From positions 3,710 through 67,709 of the forward strand of contig NZ_JBQCZW010000011.1 of NCBI RefSeq assembly GCF_052089425.1: 64,000 bases of DNA. Reading direction: 5' to 3'. Made by a program: the position numbers and the translations under genes. Source of the DNA: Ancrocorticia sp052089425. GTDB taxonomy: Bacteria > Actinomycetota > Actinomycetes > Actinomycetales > Actinomycetaceae. The notes beneath the pieces were generated by a model. The model had not been told where the DNA came from. It made no database searches and saw nothing but the letters and a program-made list of their open reading frames with translations. Shown here in pieces: positions 1-7,656 of the stretch (the stretch's first letter is position 1; the number at the start of each line of letters is the position of its first letter).

Positions 1-383
1 GTCACGGCCGTGAACAGAATCGGCTTATCAGCGATGGACTGCGCGAGTCCCTGCGCCATCGGCGTGCCAACGCCCAGTGCCAGATCGGTATCACTGCTAG
101 CCAACGTGCCTGCGATGGACGCAACCACCGTTTGGTCATTGTTCGCGTTTTGATCGTCATACGTGACGTCAAGTCCCTCATCCTCGAGGGCCTGCTTAAA
201 TCCTGCAATTGATTGGTCAAGCGAGTCATGGGTGACGATCTGCGTCACCGCAACGTTGTAGGACTCTGAGCTCGAATCCGTACCGCCATCCGAATCATCA
301 GATCCGCACGCAGCCAGCGCGAGGGCTGCGCAGGCGAGCGTCGCCGCCAAAGAACGTGTCCTCTTCACGAGAAATCCCTTCAT
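1..383 (-). CDS. ABC transporter substrate-binding lipoprotein, 3' part outside window
   Basis: Reading from the ATG at 383, 127 codons run off the left edge of the window. The N-terminus has a basic start, a hydrophobic stretch and a lipobox LALAAC (Cys26), followed by an acidic/serine linker (SDDSDGGTDSSSES). The mature part begins YNVAVTQIVTHDSLDQSI and continues with a GFKQALEDEG segment. This is the opening strand-helix pattern of the COG2984 / ABC_sub_bind family (TrpX-like periplasmic binding proteins for amino acids or unknown ligands). The protein would sit on the outer face of the membrane and hand its ligand to a permease and ATPase, expected beyond the left edge. The ligand cannot be told. 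The main alternative is another sugar or amino-acid binding lipoprotein; the TQIVTH-type start argues for COG2984. Confidence 0.8.
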   Translation of the reverse strand, partial: MKGFLVKRTRSLAATLACAALALAACGSDDSDGGTDSSSESYNVAVTQIVTHDSLDQSIAGFKQALEDEGLDVTYDDQNANNDQTVVASIAGTLASSDTDLALGVGTPMAQGLAQSIADKPILFTAV

Positions 384-505
384 TCGTGGAGGCGTGCCTT
401 GCCCCCTACCTCCAGAGCCAGTGGCTCCGTTCGTAACCCGATAGTACGAGGTATCCCAATGTGTGGGACCGCTAGTTCATGGATTGGATATTTCGACGAC
501 GACGA

Positions 506-1759
506 TTACCTCACCGATACCTCCGCGACAGCAGGCTCCATGAACGAGCGAACCAACTGCTCACACACAGCTAGGCGCGTGGCGTCATCGGCCTCATCCA
601 CTACGTGAAGGTTGCACCCATACTCGCGATACAGGTCCTGTAGGGCGTTGGATGTGTGCTGACGTTCGTCGTCGTCGTACCTAAATCTGGACCCGTCATC
701 AGCGAGCGGGTTACGGGGCTCAAGGAAAACCCACTCGTCAATCCGTTCAGCGTTCGCTCTGATGAGGGCATCAAGCGCGGGGTTCATCCAACCGAAATCC
801 TTCAGGTGGTAAAACTGCGTATAAATCAGGTCTGTATCTAGGCACAACACCTTGTTTCCGCGGGCGCGTTCGAGCGAATGGAGCTGGCCGGCCATCGTGT
901 TGAGGGCGTCCTGGCTCTCGCCGATATCCTCGTAGCTGTTCAGGCGCTCGTAGTATTCGCGGCCGTACTCGGGGACGCACGTGGTGCCGAGGGCTTTGGC
1001 CACGTGTTCGGCCGTGTAGGACTTGCCCGAACTCTCCCAACCGCAGAATGCCACGCGCTTCGTGTAATGGCGTTGCACGGGCTCGGGCAGGCTCTCCCAG
1101 CTGGCGAACATGCCCGCGCGGCGAATCTCCTCAGAGTTTTCGGGTGTGGGTGTGAGCGTGATATGGGGCGTGTCCGGCGTGATCTGGGCTAAGGAGCTGG
1201 CGTGAGCGGGAGTTTGGCAGAACACTGTATCGATGTGGTGGCAGCGGGACGCCAGCGTGCGGAAATCTCTGGCGAGCTGTGGGGAGGGTAAAACTTGCGG
1301 GGAAGATGGAACTCGTGGGGATTCTGCTTCGCCAGGGTTCAGAAGCGCCAGTGCGGCCGGGGNNNNNNNNNNNNNNNNNNNNNNNNNNNNNNNNNNNNNN
1401 NNNNNNNNNNNNNNNNNNNNNNNNNNNNNNNNNNNNNNNNNNNNNNNNNNNNNNNNNNNNNNAAGCGCCAGTGCGGCCGGGGCCGCTTCGGCGGCCAGTA
1501 CGCGGATGTTCGGGCGGGCCGCAAAGAGTTCGGAGAGCCACCGTTCGCGAAGGCGTGGGCTCACGGGGGTAAATTTTGAGTTCTGGCACAGGGCAGCCTC
1601 AAACGCCTCGTTAGTGAGCACGCAGACGAACAGGACGTCCACCTGCGCCGCCGCCTCATCGATCATCGCGAGATGACCGTTGTGCAGCGGCATGAACGTA
1701 TCGGCAAAGAGTCCAGTGCGCGCCGCGGCGTATGTGGAGATGTCCGGACCAAAATCCAT
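506..1759 (-). CDS. nadR: NadR-like bifunctional NMN adenylyltransferase / nicotinamide riboside kinase
   Basis: The N-terminal nucleotidyltransferase domain carries the (H/T)xGH-type motif FMPLHNGH at residues 22-29. The C-terminal half is a P-loop kinase with Walker A GWESSGKS, then a PEYGREYYE segment and a CLDTDLIYTQFY Walker-B-like region, as in the NR kinase domain of NadR. Together the domains convert nicotinamide riboside to NMN and then NAD in the cytoplasm. There is no N-terminal HTH, so unlike enterobacterial NadR it should not be a DNA-binding repressor. The usual ISxTxIR motif is degenerate (NSEEIRRAG). ATG 1759 has AAGGAAGG about 8 bases upstream. A 100-N gap with duplicated 20-base flanks lies inside the first domain; removing the artefact gives about 377 residues instead of 417. 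It is divergent from an NCS1 permease. Confidence 0.85.
   Translation of the reverse strand: MDFGPDISTYAAARTGLFADTFMPLHNGHLAMIDEAAAQVDVLFVCVLTNEAFEAALCQNSKFTPVSPRLRERWLSELFAARPNIRVLAAEAAPAALALXXXXXXXXXXXXXXXXXXXXXXXXXXXXXXXXXXPAALALLNPGEAESPRVPSSPQVLPSPQLARDFRTLASRCHHIDTVFCQTPAHASSLAQITPDTPHITLTPTPENSEEIRRAGMFASWESLPEPVQRHYTKRVAFCGWESSGKSYTAEHVAKALGTTCVPEYGREYYERLNSYEDIGESQDALNTMAGQLHSLERARGNKVLCLDTDLIYTQFYHLKDFGWMNPALDALIRANAERIDEWVFLEPRNPLADDGSRFRYDDDERQHTSNALQDLYREYGCNLHVVDEADDATRLAVCEQLVRSFMEPAVAEVSVR
1343..1482. other. Scaffold gap of 100 N with duplicated 20-base flanks
   Basis: Bases 1363-1462 are exactly 100 N. The 20 bases just left (1343-1362) and just right (1463-1482) are identical: AAGCGCCAGTGCGGCCGGGG. 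Both contigs therefore probably end in the same overlap, and the gap is a placeholder with no missing DNA. The inserted 120 bases equal 40 codons, so the nadR frame stays open through it. Confidence 0.93.
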
Positions 1760-1845
1760 TTGTGCGAACCCTTCCTTATGTTTTGGTAAAGCAGGCGATA
1801 GGGCTAACCCTGCTAAATGGTTGGCTCGACTCTAGTACTTTTTGT

Positions 1846-1924
1846 GTGGCGGCTCTACTTTCTCCGTGGAGGCTCTACTTCTTCTGTGGCCGCTCCCCTT
1901 TTCTGTGGCGGCTCTGCGTTCGGA
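1846..1924. repeat. Four imperfect 19-20 bp tandem repeats between nadR and the permease gene
   Basis: Copies begin GTGGCGGCTCTACTT (1846), GTGGAGGCTCTACTT (1866), GTGGCCGCTCCCCTT (1886) and GTGGCGGCTCTGCGT (1905). The period of 19-20 bp is close to two helical turns, so the same face of DNA would be presented four times. The array sits about 50 bp ahead of the permease start and 85 bp ahead of nadR, which suits an operator or a promoter-proximal UTR element. No regulator can be assigned. Confidence 0.7.
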
Positions 1925-1971
1925 ATGTATCCTTACCTCAGCACACAGGAGATTTCACTAAGGAGTGCTTG

Positions 1972-3507
1972 ATGAGCGCACAAACAGGCTCCCTGCCTGC
2001 CTTCGGAGAACCCGCGAAGCAGGCAGCCTCCACCAGCATTGAGCTGACGGGCATCGAAATAGTTGGCGAGGCCGAACGCACCGCCAAGCCGCGCAACCTC
2101 TTCCTACCGTGGTTCGCCTCCAACATCTCCGTTTTCGGGATGGCGTACGGTGCGTGGGTTCTCGGATTCGGCATCTCGTTCTGGCAGGCCACCGTGGTTG
2201 CCATTGTGGGCGCGATTCTCTCCTTCGCGATCTGCGGCGTGATCGCGCTGGGAGGCAAACGTGGCTCCGTGCCCACCATGGTCATGTCGCGTTCAGCATT
2301 CGGGGTTCAAGGCGCCAAAATCCCCGGGGTGGTCTCATGGCTGACCTCGATTGGGTGGGAAACTTCGCTGGCCATCACCGCCGTTCTTGCCACCGCCACC
2401 GTTTTCGAGCGGCTTGGTTGGGTGGGAAGTGACCACACCGCGATCTCTATCGTGGCGGCAATCGTGGTGGCGGTGCTCATCATCTTGGGGGCTGTGGCCG
2501 GCTACCACATCATCATGAAGATGCAGGCCGTGCTCACCTGGCTCACCGGCTTCACCACCATCATCTACGTGATTCTGGTTGTGCCCAGCATCGATTGGGA
2601 TGTGTTGTTGGCGATTCCAAACGGGACCGTGCCGGCCATGATCGGCGGGATGACCATGGTGATGACGGGGATGGGGCTCGGGTGGGTCAACATCGCCGCC
2701 GATTGGTCACGCTATCAGGCGCGCGAGGCCAAGGGCGGAGCGATTGTCTTCTGGAATACCGTTGGTGGTTCGCTCGGGCCCGTTGTGCTCATTACATTCG
2801 GTCTCATGCTTGCCGGATCCTCCGCGGATCTGTCCTCAGCGATCGGGGACGATCCCGTTGGTGCGCTCGCATCCCTGCTGCCCACGTGGTTCCTCATCCC
2901 GTTCCTGTTGACCGCGATTCTCTCCCTGCTTTCCGGGGCCATCAATGGAATCTATTCCTCCGGCCTCACTCTCCTGACGCTAGGAATTCACATTCCGCGG
3001 CCCGTTGCCTCACTCATTGACGGCGTAATCCTCACGTTGGGGACGATCTACGTGGTGTTCTTCTCCCCCACCTTCATCGGACCATTCCAATCCTTCCTCG
3101 TGACCTTAGGTGTTCCGCTGGCCTCGTGGGCCGGCATCATGATGGCAGATATCGCCCTTCGCAAGAAGAGCTATGACGAATTCGCACTTTTCAACTCTTC
3201 TGGACGCTACGGTTCCTTCAACTGGATCTCGCTCGGCCTCATGGCCGTGAGCTGCGCGATCGGGTGGGGGTTGGTTGTCAACGGCTACTCCGACGCCGCG
3301 TGGAACGATTGGCAGGGCTATTTGCTTGGGCTGATCGGCGGCAGAGACGGCGTGTGGGCCGCCGGAAACATCGGCGTGATCGTTGCGATGGCGCTGAGCT
3401 TCGTCGGCTACTACGGCTTCTGCGCCGGGCGGGTGCGGGGGCAGGAAGCCGGGCAGGCTGCGGCCCCGGATCGGGAAGCTGGCGCTGATCAGGGCATCGG
3501 GGCCTAG
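1972..3507 (+). CDS. NCS1-family nucleobase/vitamin:cation symporter
   Basis: The 511-residue membrane protein has the NCS1 (purine/cytosine permease, CodB-like) layout: a short cytoplasmic N-terminus ending KPRNLFLPWFASNISVFG, a glycine-rich first helix pair, about 12 membrane segments and a conserved GWVNIAADWSRY stretch in mid-protein. It should import a nucleobase-like or vitamin substrate with a cation. ATG 1972 is preferred over upstream in-frame codons because AAGGAG lies 6-7 bases before it and the added N-terminal 80 residues would be repeat-derived and unlike the family. It is divergent from the NadR-like gene. Since yeast Nrt1, an NR transporter, belongs to this superfamily, nicotinamide riboside is a reasonable but unproven substrate. 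Cytosine, purines or hydantoins are the alternatives. Confidence 0.85.
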   Translation: MSAQTGSLPAFGEPAKQAASTSIELTGIEIVGEAERTAKPRNLFLPWFASNISVFGMAYGAWVLGFGISFWQATVVAIVGAILSFAICGVIALGGKRGSVPTMVMSRSAFGVQGAKIPGVVSWLTSIGWETSLAITAVLATATVFERLGWVGSDHTAISIVAAIVVAVLIILGAVAGYHIIMKMQAVLTWLTGFTTIIYVILVVPSIDWDVLLAIPNGTVPAMIGGMTMVMTGMGLGWVNIAADWSRYQAREAKGGAIVFWNTVGGSLGPVVLITFGLMLAGSSADLSSAIGDDPVGALASLLPTWFLIPFLLTAILSLLSGAINGIYSSGLTLLTLGIHIPRPVASLIDGVILTLGTIYVVFFSPTFIGPFQSFLVTLGVPLASWAGIMMADIALRKKSYDEFALFNSSGRYGSFNWISLGLMAVSCAIGWGLVVNGYSDAAWNDWQGYLLGLIGGRDGVWAAGNIGVIVAMALSFVGYYGFCAGRVRGQEAGQAAAPDREAGADQGIGA

Positions 3508-3565
3508 AACGGCGGGGCCGAACTTAACATTCGACCCCACCGGTTCTTCTGGTTTCTCAATCGCA

Positions 3566-4900
3566 CTACACCACCAAGTTGAGGAGTAGGACGGAGACCA
3601 AGCCTACAACGGACAGCGTGGTTTCCATGAGCGACCATGTTTTGAAGGTCTGTCCTACGGTCATGCCGAAGTATTCCTTGACCATCCAGAAACCGGCGTC
3701 ATTAACATGGCTCAAGAACACCGATCCAGAGCCGATCGCCAGCACCATCAACGCTGTTTCTGGCGCTGAAAGTCCAGCTGCGATTGGCGCCATAATACCG
3801 GAAGCGGTAATGGTAGCCACCGTTGCAGAACCCGTTGCCAAACGAATGAGCACGGCCACGAGCCAGCCGGCGAATAGTGGGGGAAGTGCAGCGTCGGACA
3901 TGATTTGGGCAATTTGATCCGCAATCCCAGAATCCACAAGCGTCTGCTTGAAACCGCCACCTGCACCAACAATAAGAAGCACTCCGGCGATCGGGCCAAA
4001 GGACGAACCGACAAGGGAATTGACTTCGTCGCGAGTTTTCGACAGCAGGAAGCCGAACAGGAACATGGCAACAACCGTCGTGATGGTCAAAGCGATGAGT
4101 GGCGTTCCGATGAAGACCAGTACTGTTCCGAAACCGGAGCCTTCTTGCCCCATCATTTCCACAACGGTACGGGCAAGCATGAGGAGAACTGGGAGCAGAA
4201 CAACAAAGATCGATGTACCGAAGCTGGGCCGCTTTCCCTCTCCCTCACTGTTTTCTTGTACTGCATAGCGATCTGGCGCAGGGATCGGCACCCATCGGGC
4301 CATGACCTTGCCAAGTAGTGGACCAGAGATGATCACACAGGGTACGGCAACGATAAGTCCAAACCCGAGAGTCATCCCAAGATTCGCATTGAGCGAATCG
4401 ATGGCAATAAGTGGCCCGGGGTGGGGCGGAACCAGACCGTGAAGTGCAGAAAGTCCAGCCAGTGCCGGGATACCCAGTAGGACGGCTGGAAGTTTCGCCC
4501 TCCGTGCCGCGAACATGACGACCGGGATGAGAATGACGATTCCCACTTCGAAAAAGAGGGGAATTCCTACAATAAACGCGATGAGCGCCATCGCCCACGG
4601 AAGCCTCTTGGCCGGAGTTTTGGCCATGATCGTATCCACGATCTGGTCCGCGCCGCCGGAGGCGATCAGCAAGGTTCCGATGATCGAACCGAGCGTGATG
4701 AGCAGGCCAACCCCAGCAAGGGTCTCGCCAAGTCCCGCAGTGAAGCTCGTGAAGACGTGAGTGTATGGAACTCCAGCGGCCACGGCCATAACGGCAGCGC
4801 CGGCCATGAGAGACAAGAACGGATGGATTTTGAGCCACACGATGAGCACCACAATGGTGGCAATGCCAGCAAGCGCAGCCAGAATGAGTTGAGTTGTCAT
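3566..4900 (-). CDS. gntP: Gluconate:H+ symporter, GntP family
   Basis: 444 residues, about 12 membrane helices, no signal peptide. Family hallmarks include the N-terminal LKIHPFLSLMAGA stretch, GLGETLAGVGLLITLGSIIG, FFEVGIVILIPVV, GLVPPHPGPL and the C-terminal GSVFLSHVNDAGFW. GntP proteins take up gluconate or related sugar acids with protons. The start lies 13 bases after the gntK stop, so the two genes form a kinase-permease operon: uptake, then phosphorylation to 6-phosphogluconate. A divergent FCD-type GntR regulator follows upstream of gntK and probably controls both. Related sugar acids (fructuronate, idonate) remain possible substrates. Confidence 0.92.
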   Translation of the reverse strand: MTTQLILAALAGIATIVVLIVWLKIHPFLSLMAGAAVMAVAAGVPYTHVFTSFTAGLGETLAGVGLLITLGSIIGTLLIASGGADQIVDTIMAKTPAKRLPWAMALIAFIVGIPLFFEVGIVILIPVVMFAARRAKLPAVLLGIPALAGLSALHGLVPPHPGPLIAIDSLNANLGMTLGFGLIVAVPCVIISGPLLGKVMARWVPIPAPDRYAVQENSEGEGKRPSFGTSIFVVLLPVLLMLARTVVEMMGQEGSGFGTVLVFIGTPLIALTITTVVAMFLFGFLLSKTRDEVNSLVGSSFGPIAGVLLIVGAGGGFKQTLVDSGIADQIAQIMSDAALPPLFAGWLVAVLIRLATGSATVATITASGIMAPIAAGLSAPETALMVLAIGSGSVFLSHVNDAGFWMVKEYFGMTVGQTFKTWSLMETTLSVVGLVSVLLLNLVV

Positions 4901-4913
4901 GATTATCGGCTTT

Positions 4914-5435
4914 CTAGGAACTGGCTAGATTCGATAGTCCGAGCTGCTCCAGTGCAGTTTCGGCGATCGTTTTGACGTTTGGAGTGATGTCGACGACGAC
5001 GCCATCTTCATCAGCCTCCAAAGCCTCAAGAGTTGAGAGTTGTGACGGCAAGAGCGACGGCGGCATGAAATGCCCCTGCCTACCTTGGAGCCGCTCACTC
5101 AGCAGCTCTTCGGTACCGTGCAGGTGCACAAAGACCGTCCGCCCTGGGGCCTGTCGTAATCGGTCACGGTACACCTTGCGCAACGCGGAACACGTCACGA
5201 TCGTGTTATGCCCCAAATTGTCCTGTTCGGCGGTCCATTGAGTAATGATGTCTAGCCAAGGCCAACGATCCTCATCGGTCAACGGTTGTCCCGCGTGCAT
5301 TTTGTCCACATTTGCCTGAGGATGGAATTCGTCCCCCTCGGCCATCTGCCAGTCGAGCCGGTGTGAGATTTCCTTTCCAACCTCTGACTTTCCACAGCCT
5401 GCCACACCCATGACAACGAGATGTGTTTGTACCAT
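4914..5435 (-). CDS. gntK: Gluconokinase
   Basis: 173 residues, the normal size for GntK of the small P-loop type. It shows Walker A GVAGCGKSEVGK at about residues 10-21, the substrate motif GDEFHPQANVDKM, then DRWPWL, a CSALRKVYRDRLR segment and FVHLHGT. The reaction is D-gluconate plus ATP to 6-phosphogluconate, in the cytoplasm. ATG 5435 has AGGAGG six bases upstream. It is the first gene of the gntK-gntP pair; the sugar then enters the pentose phosphate route, since no edd/eda is seen here. Confidence 0.93.
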   Translation of the reverse strand: MVQTHLVVMGVAGCGKSEVGKEISHRLDWQMAEGDEFHPQANVDKMHAGQPLTDEDRWPWLDIITQWTAEQDNLGHNTIVTCSALRKVYRDRLRQAPGRTVFVHLHGTEELLSERLQGRQGHFMPPSLLPSQLSTLEALEADEDGVVVDITPNVKTIAETALEQLGLSNLASS

Positions 5436-5483
5436 ATTGTCCTCCTTGACAAGATCAAGTGTGACCTTGAGACGATCTTAAAC

Positions 5484-5525
5484 ATGATTAACACTCTTTT
5501 ACAATGTATTAGTGCTCCTAATCAT
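5484..5525. promoter_or_regulatory. Candidate GntR operator between gntK and gntR
   Basis: A perfect 7-bp inverted repeat, ATGATTA (5484-5490) and TAATCAT (5519-5525), encloses a second imperfect pair AACACT/AGTGCT. The region is AT-rich compared with its surroundings and lies in the only intergenic space shared by gntK and the divergent regulator gene. The position and symmetry fit an autoregulatory operator. The arms are further apart than in compact FadR-type sites, so two half-sites or a looped arrangement is possible. Confidence 0.45.
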
Positions 5526-5587
5526 CTGAATTGAGTGATTTGTTGTCGGTTTTGGTACCCTTTTAGGACAAAAGTCCAGCGGCGTCA

Positions 5588-6361
5588 GTGAAAGAAGCAA
5601 AGAAGGAGAACGAGTTGCAATCAGACTCAGGCAAGGAGTTGCTCCATCTACACATTTCGCAGTCGTTGGGCGTGGCTATTATCGAAGGGGCGTGGCCTCA
5701 AGGTAGCTCACGTACGTTGGAAGCCATACAAGATGGCTTTGACGTTTCACGAACTGTGGCTCGCGAGGCTTCGCGGCTCTTGGAATCCCTCGGTCTGGTG
5801 CAAGCACGCCGCCGGGTGGGCCTCACCGCCCAACCGATGAGCTCGTGGAACGTTCTGGATCCACAACTCATTAATTGGCGTCTACACTCAACAGATCGCG
5901 AGAATCAGATTTACTCGCTGACCCAACTTCGCCTAGCGGTTGAACCCGCGGCTGCCGAAGGCGCCGCGAGGCTCGCCTCCGTCCACACTCGGGCCCAGCT
6001 CCTCCCAATAGCCTCCGAAATGAGGCGTACCGGTGAGGCTGGACAGCTAGACGAATTCATGGAGCTGGACATTGCGTTCCATAGTCTGTTGCTCCGCGGA
6101 TCAGGAAACGAGCTCTTCGCGGCCATGGCGGACCTTGTAGCCGTGGTCCTTCAATGGCGCACTGAATTTGACCTCATGCCTGCTCAGCCCAAACCCGAGG
6201 CACTCGATCTCCATGAGGAGGTTGCTGACGCGGTATTCCGAGGAGAGGCTCAGCGCGCTCGTGATTCTATGGAAAAGATACTTGAAGAGGTGCGTGAAAC
6301 CTTTGATGATGCGGCACAAACCCGCGCAGGTCTCACGCGCTGGGCCCGATCAGAGCGTTAG
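5588..6361 (+). CDS. FadR-type (FCD domain) GntR transcription regulator
   Basis: 257 residues. A winged HTH occupies about residues 15-80 (LGVAIIEGAWPQG, DGFDVSRTVAREASRLLESLGL), followed by an all-helical FCD effector domain containing the LRLAVEPAAAEGAARLA signature and FMELDIAFHSLLLRGSGN, whose Asp and His normally coordinate a metal. Such proteins bind a small acid and derepress neighbouring catabolic genes. The divergent position next to gntK-gntP makes gluconate or 6-phosphogluconate the likely effector. The start is uncertain: GTG 5588 has no good ribosome site, whereas TTG 5615 has AAGGAG eight bases upstream and would give 248 residues. Confidence 0.88.
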   Translation: MKEAKKENELQSDSGKELLHLHISQSLGVAIIEGAWPQGSSRTLEAIQDGFDVSRTVAREASRLLESLGLVQARRRVGLTAQPMSSWNVLDPQLINWRLHSTDRENQIYSLTQLRLAVEPAAAEGAARLASVHTRAQLLPIASEMRRTGEAGQLDEFMELDIAFHSLLLRGSGNELFAAMADLVAVVLQWRTEFDLMPAQPKPEALDLHEEVADAVFRGEAQRARDSMEKILEEVRETFDDAAQTRAGLTRWARSER

Positions 6362-6459
6362 TCCCGGTGTTCGCGCACACGAGCACCGTGATCAAGCAGT
6401 CCAGCCTCTGCTGCTACACCACAGCTCTATCCGGTTCGGCGGACGTCCGTAAGCCTTGA

Positions 6460-7362
6460 TCAGATCTTGGCGAACTCTTCTGCGGTTGCATAGGAACTCT
6501 GCGTACCCAGCTTGGTCACCGAATCGGCGGCGTATGTGCTGGCCATCGCGAGCGCCTGCTCGACATTTCCGGAGTCCACAAGGTAGTGGCTGAAGCAGCC
6601 AATGAACGCATCTCCCGCACCAGTTGAGTCCTTGGCATCTACCTTGACTGCCGGTATCTCGCGTACGAATTCGGCGTTTACCCACACTGCTCCGCGAGAC
6701 CCAATGGTGACAATGACGTCCTTAACACCCTTATCCACCAACACCTGAGCGGCTTCTTTGATCTGCTCGATCGTCTCTACCGGCTTTCCCGTCAGGATGG
6801 CCAGTTCGGTTTCGTTCGGCATGAAGTACGTGCAGCTCGTGACTTTCTCAATGTCTAGATCTGGGTGCGCAGGAGCCGGGTTCAAAAGCACGGGAATGTC
6901 ATGCGCGTTGCCGAACTCGATTGCAGCATAAACAGTCTCCAGCGGCACCTCCAACTGGAGAACGATGAGCTTGCAAGCGGCGATCTCATCGGCAGCCGCA
7001 TCAATATCGGCCGGTGAAAGCTTCTCGTTCGCACCTAGAACGATAATGATCGAGTTGTTGGATTCCTTATCAACGAAAATGGGTGCCACACCGGACGTGG
7101 ATTCTGTTTCTAGAACGAACCGAGTATCAATACCGTTCTGAGCGAAGTTGTCGATCGTGTTCTTCGCGAAGATATCGTTTCCTACTCTAGTAAGCATGAA
7201 AACCTCAGAGCCAAGGCGCGAAGCCGCCACAGCCTGATTGGCACCCTTGCCGCCGCACCCCATCTGAAAGTCCGGGGCGGCTAGAGTTTCTCCCTGCTCT
7301 GGCATGCGCTCCACATAGGAGATCAGATCCACCATGTTCGAGCCGATAACTGCAATGTCCAT
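6460..7362 (-). CDS. rbsK: Ribokinase (PfkB family)
   Basis: 300 residues, typical for RbsK. PfkB signature 1, GCGGKGANQAVAA, lies at residues 36-48, and signature 2, DSTGAGDAF, with the catalytic Asp, at about 245-253. MDIAVIGSNMVDLISYVERMP is the standard ribokinase opening with the substrate Asp. It phosphorylates D-ribose at O5 in the cytoplasm. ATG 7362 is chosen over an upstream in-frame start because AAAGGAAT precedes it and the alternative N-terminal 48 residues are not ribokinase-like. It is convergent with the GntR regulator and on the same strand as the FGGY kinase upstream, 294 bp away, so it is probably transcribed separately. Confidence 0.9.
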   Translation of the reverse strand: MDIAVIGSNMVDLISYVERMPEQGETLAAPDFQMGCGGKGANQAVAASRLGSEVFMLTRVGNDIFAKNTIDNFAQNGIDTRFVLETESTSGVAPIFVDKESNNSIIIVLGANEKLSPADIDAAADEIAACKLIVLQLEVPLETVYAAIEFGNAHDIPVLLNPAPAHPDLDIEKVTSCTYFMPNETELAILTGKPVETIEQIKEAAQVLVDKGVKDVIVTIGSRGAVWVNAEFVREIPAVKVDAKDSTGAGDAFIGCFSHYLVDSGNVEQALAMASTYAADSVTKLGTQSSYATAEEFAKI

Positions 7363-7436
7363 CTGGATTCCTTTCGGTTCAGCGAGAGCCTGCACCTTGG
7401 AGGCATTCCCACACAATAACGGGTGTACGCAACCAC

Positions 7437-7467
7437 ACCGCGTGCCGCGTTTGGGACCGCGTGCCGC
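7437..7467. repeat. Direct repeat ACCGCGTGCCGC upstream of rbsK
   Basis: Two identical 12-mers at 7437-7448 and 7456-7467, 19 bp start to start, lie about 75-105 bp before the rbsK start. Close spaced identical half-sites in a promoter region suggest a regulator site. No regulator is known. Confidence 0.4.
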
Positions 7468-7474
7468 AGCTAGA

Positions 7475-7509
7475 GGCGTGGACCACCATCTTATCGGGTG
7501 ATCCACGCC
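7475..7509 (-). terminator. Hairpin downstream of the FGGY kinase gene
   Basis: GGCGTGGA (7475-7482) pairs with TCCACGCC (7502-7509), with a short inner CACC/GGTG helix. It lies between the FGGY kinase stop and rbsK, both on the minus strand. There is no T tract, so termination strength is uncertain; it could also be a 5' UTR structure of rbsK. Confidence 0.45.
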
Positions 7510-7656
7510 CCACTAATTGTTTTCGGGAGGCGCTTAAAGAAACCTGTATAGAAGCTCCTTATGGAGAGGAACTCCCGCTGGTATTACTCGCTGGAGTTAC
7601 GCTGACCCACGTCGTATTCAACCCCGAGATGAAGCACCCGAGGATTACGTGCCTGA

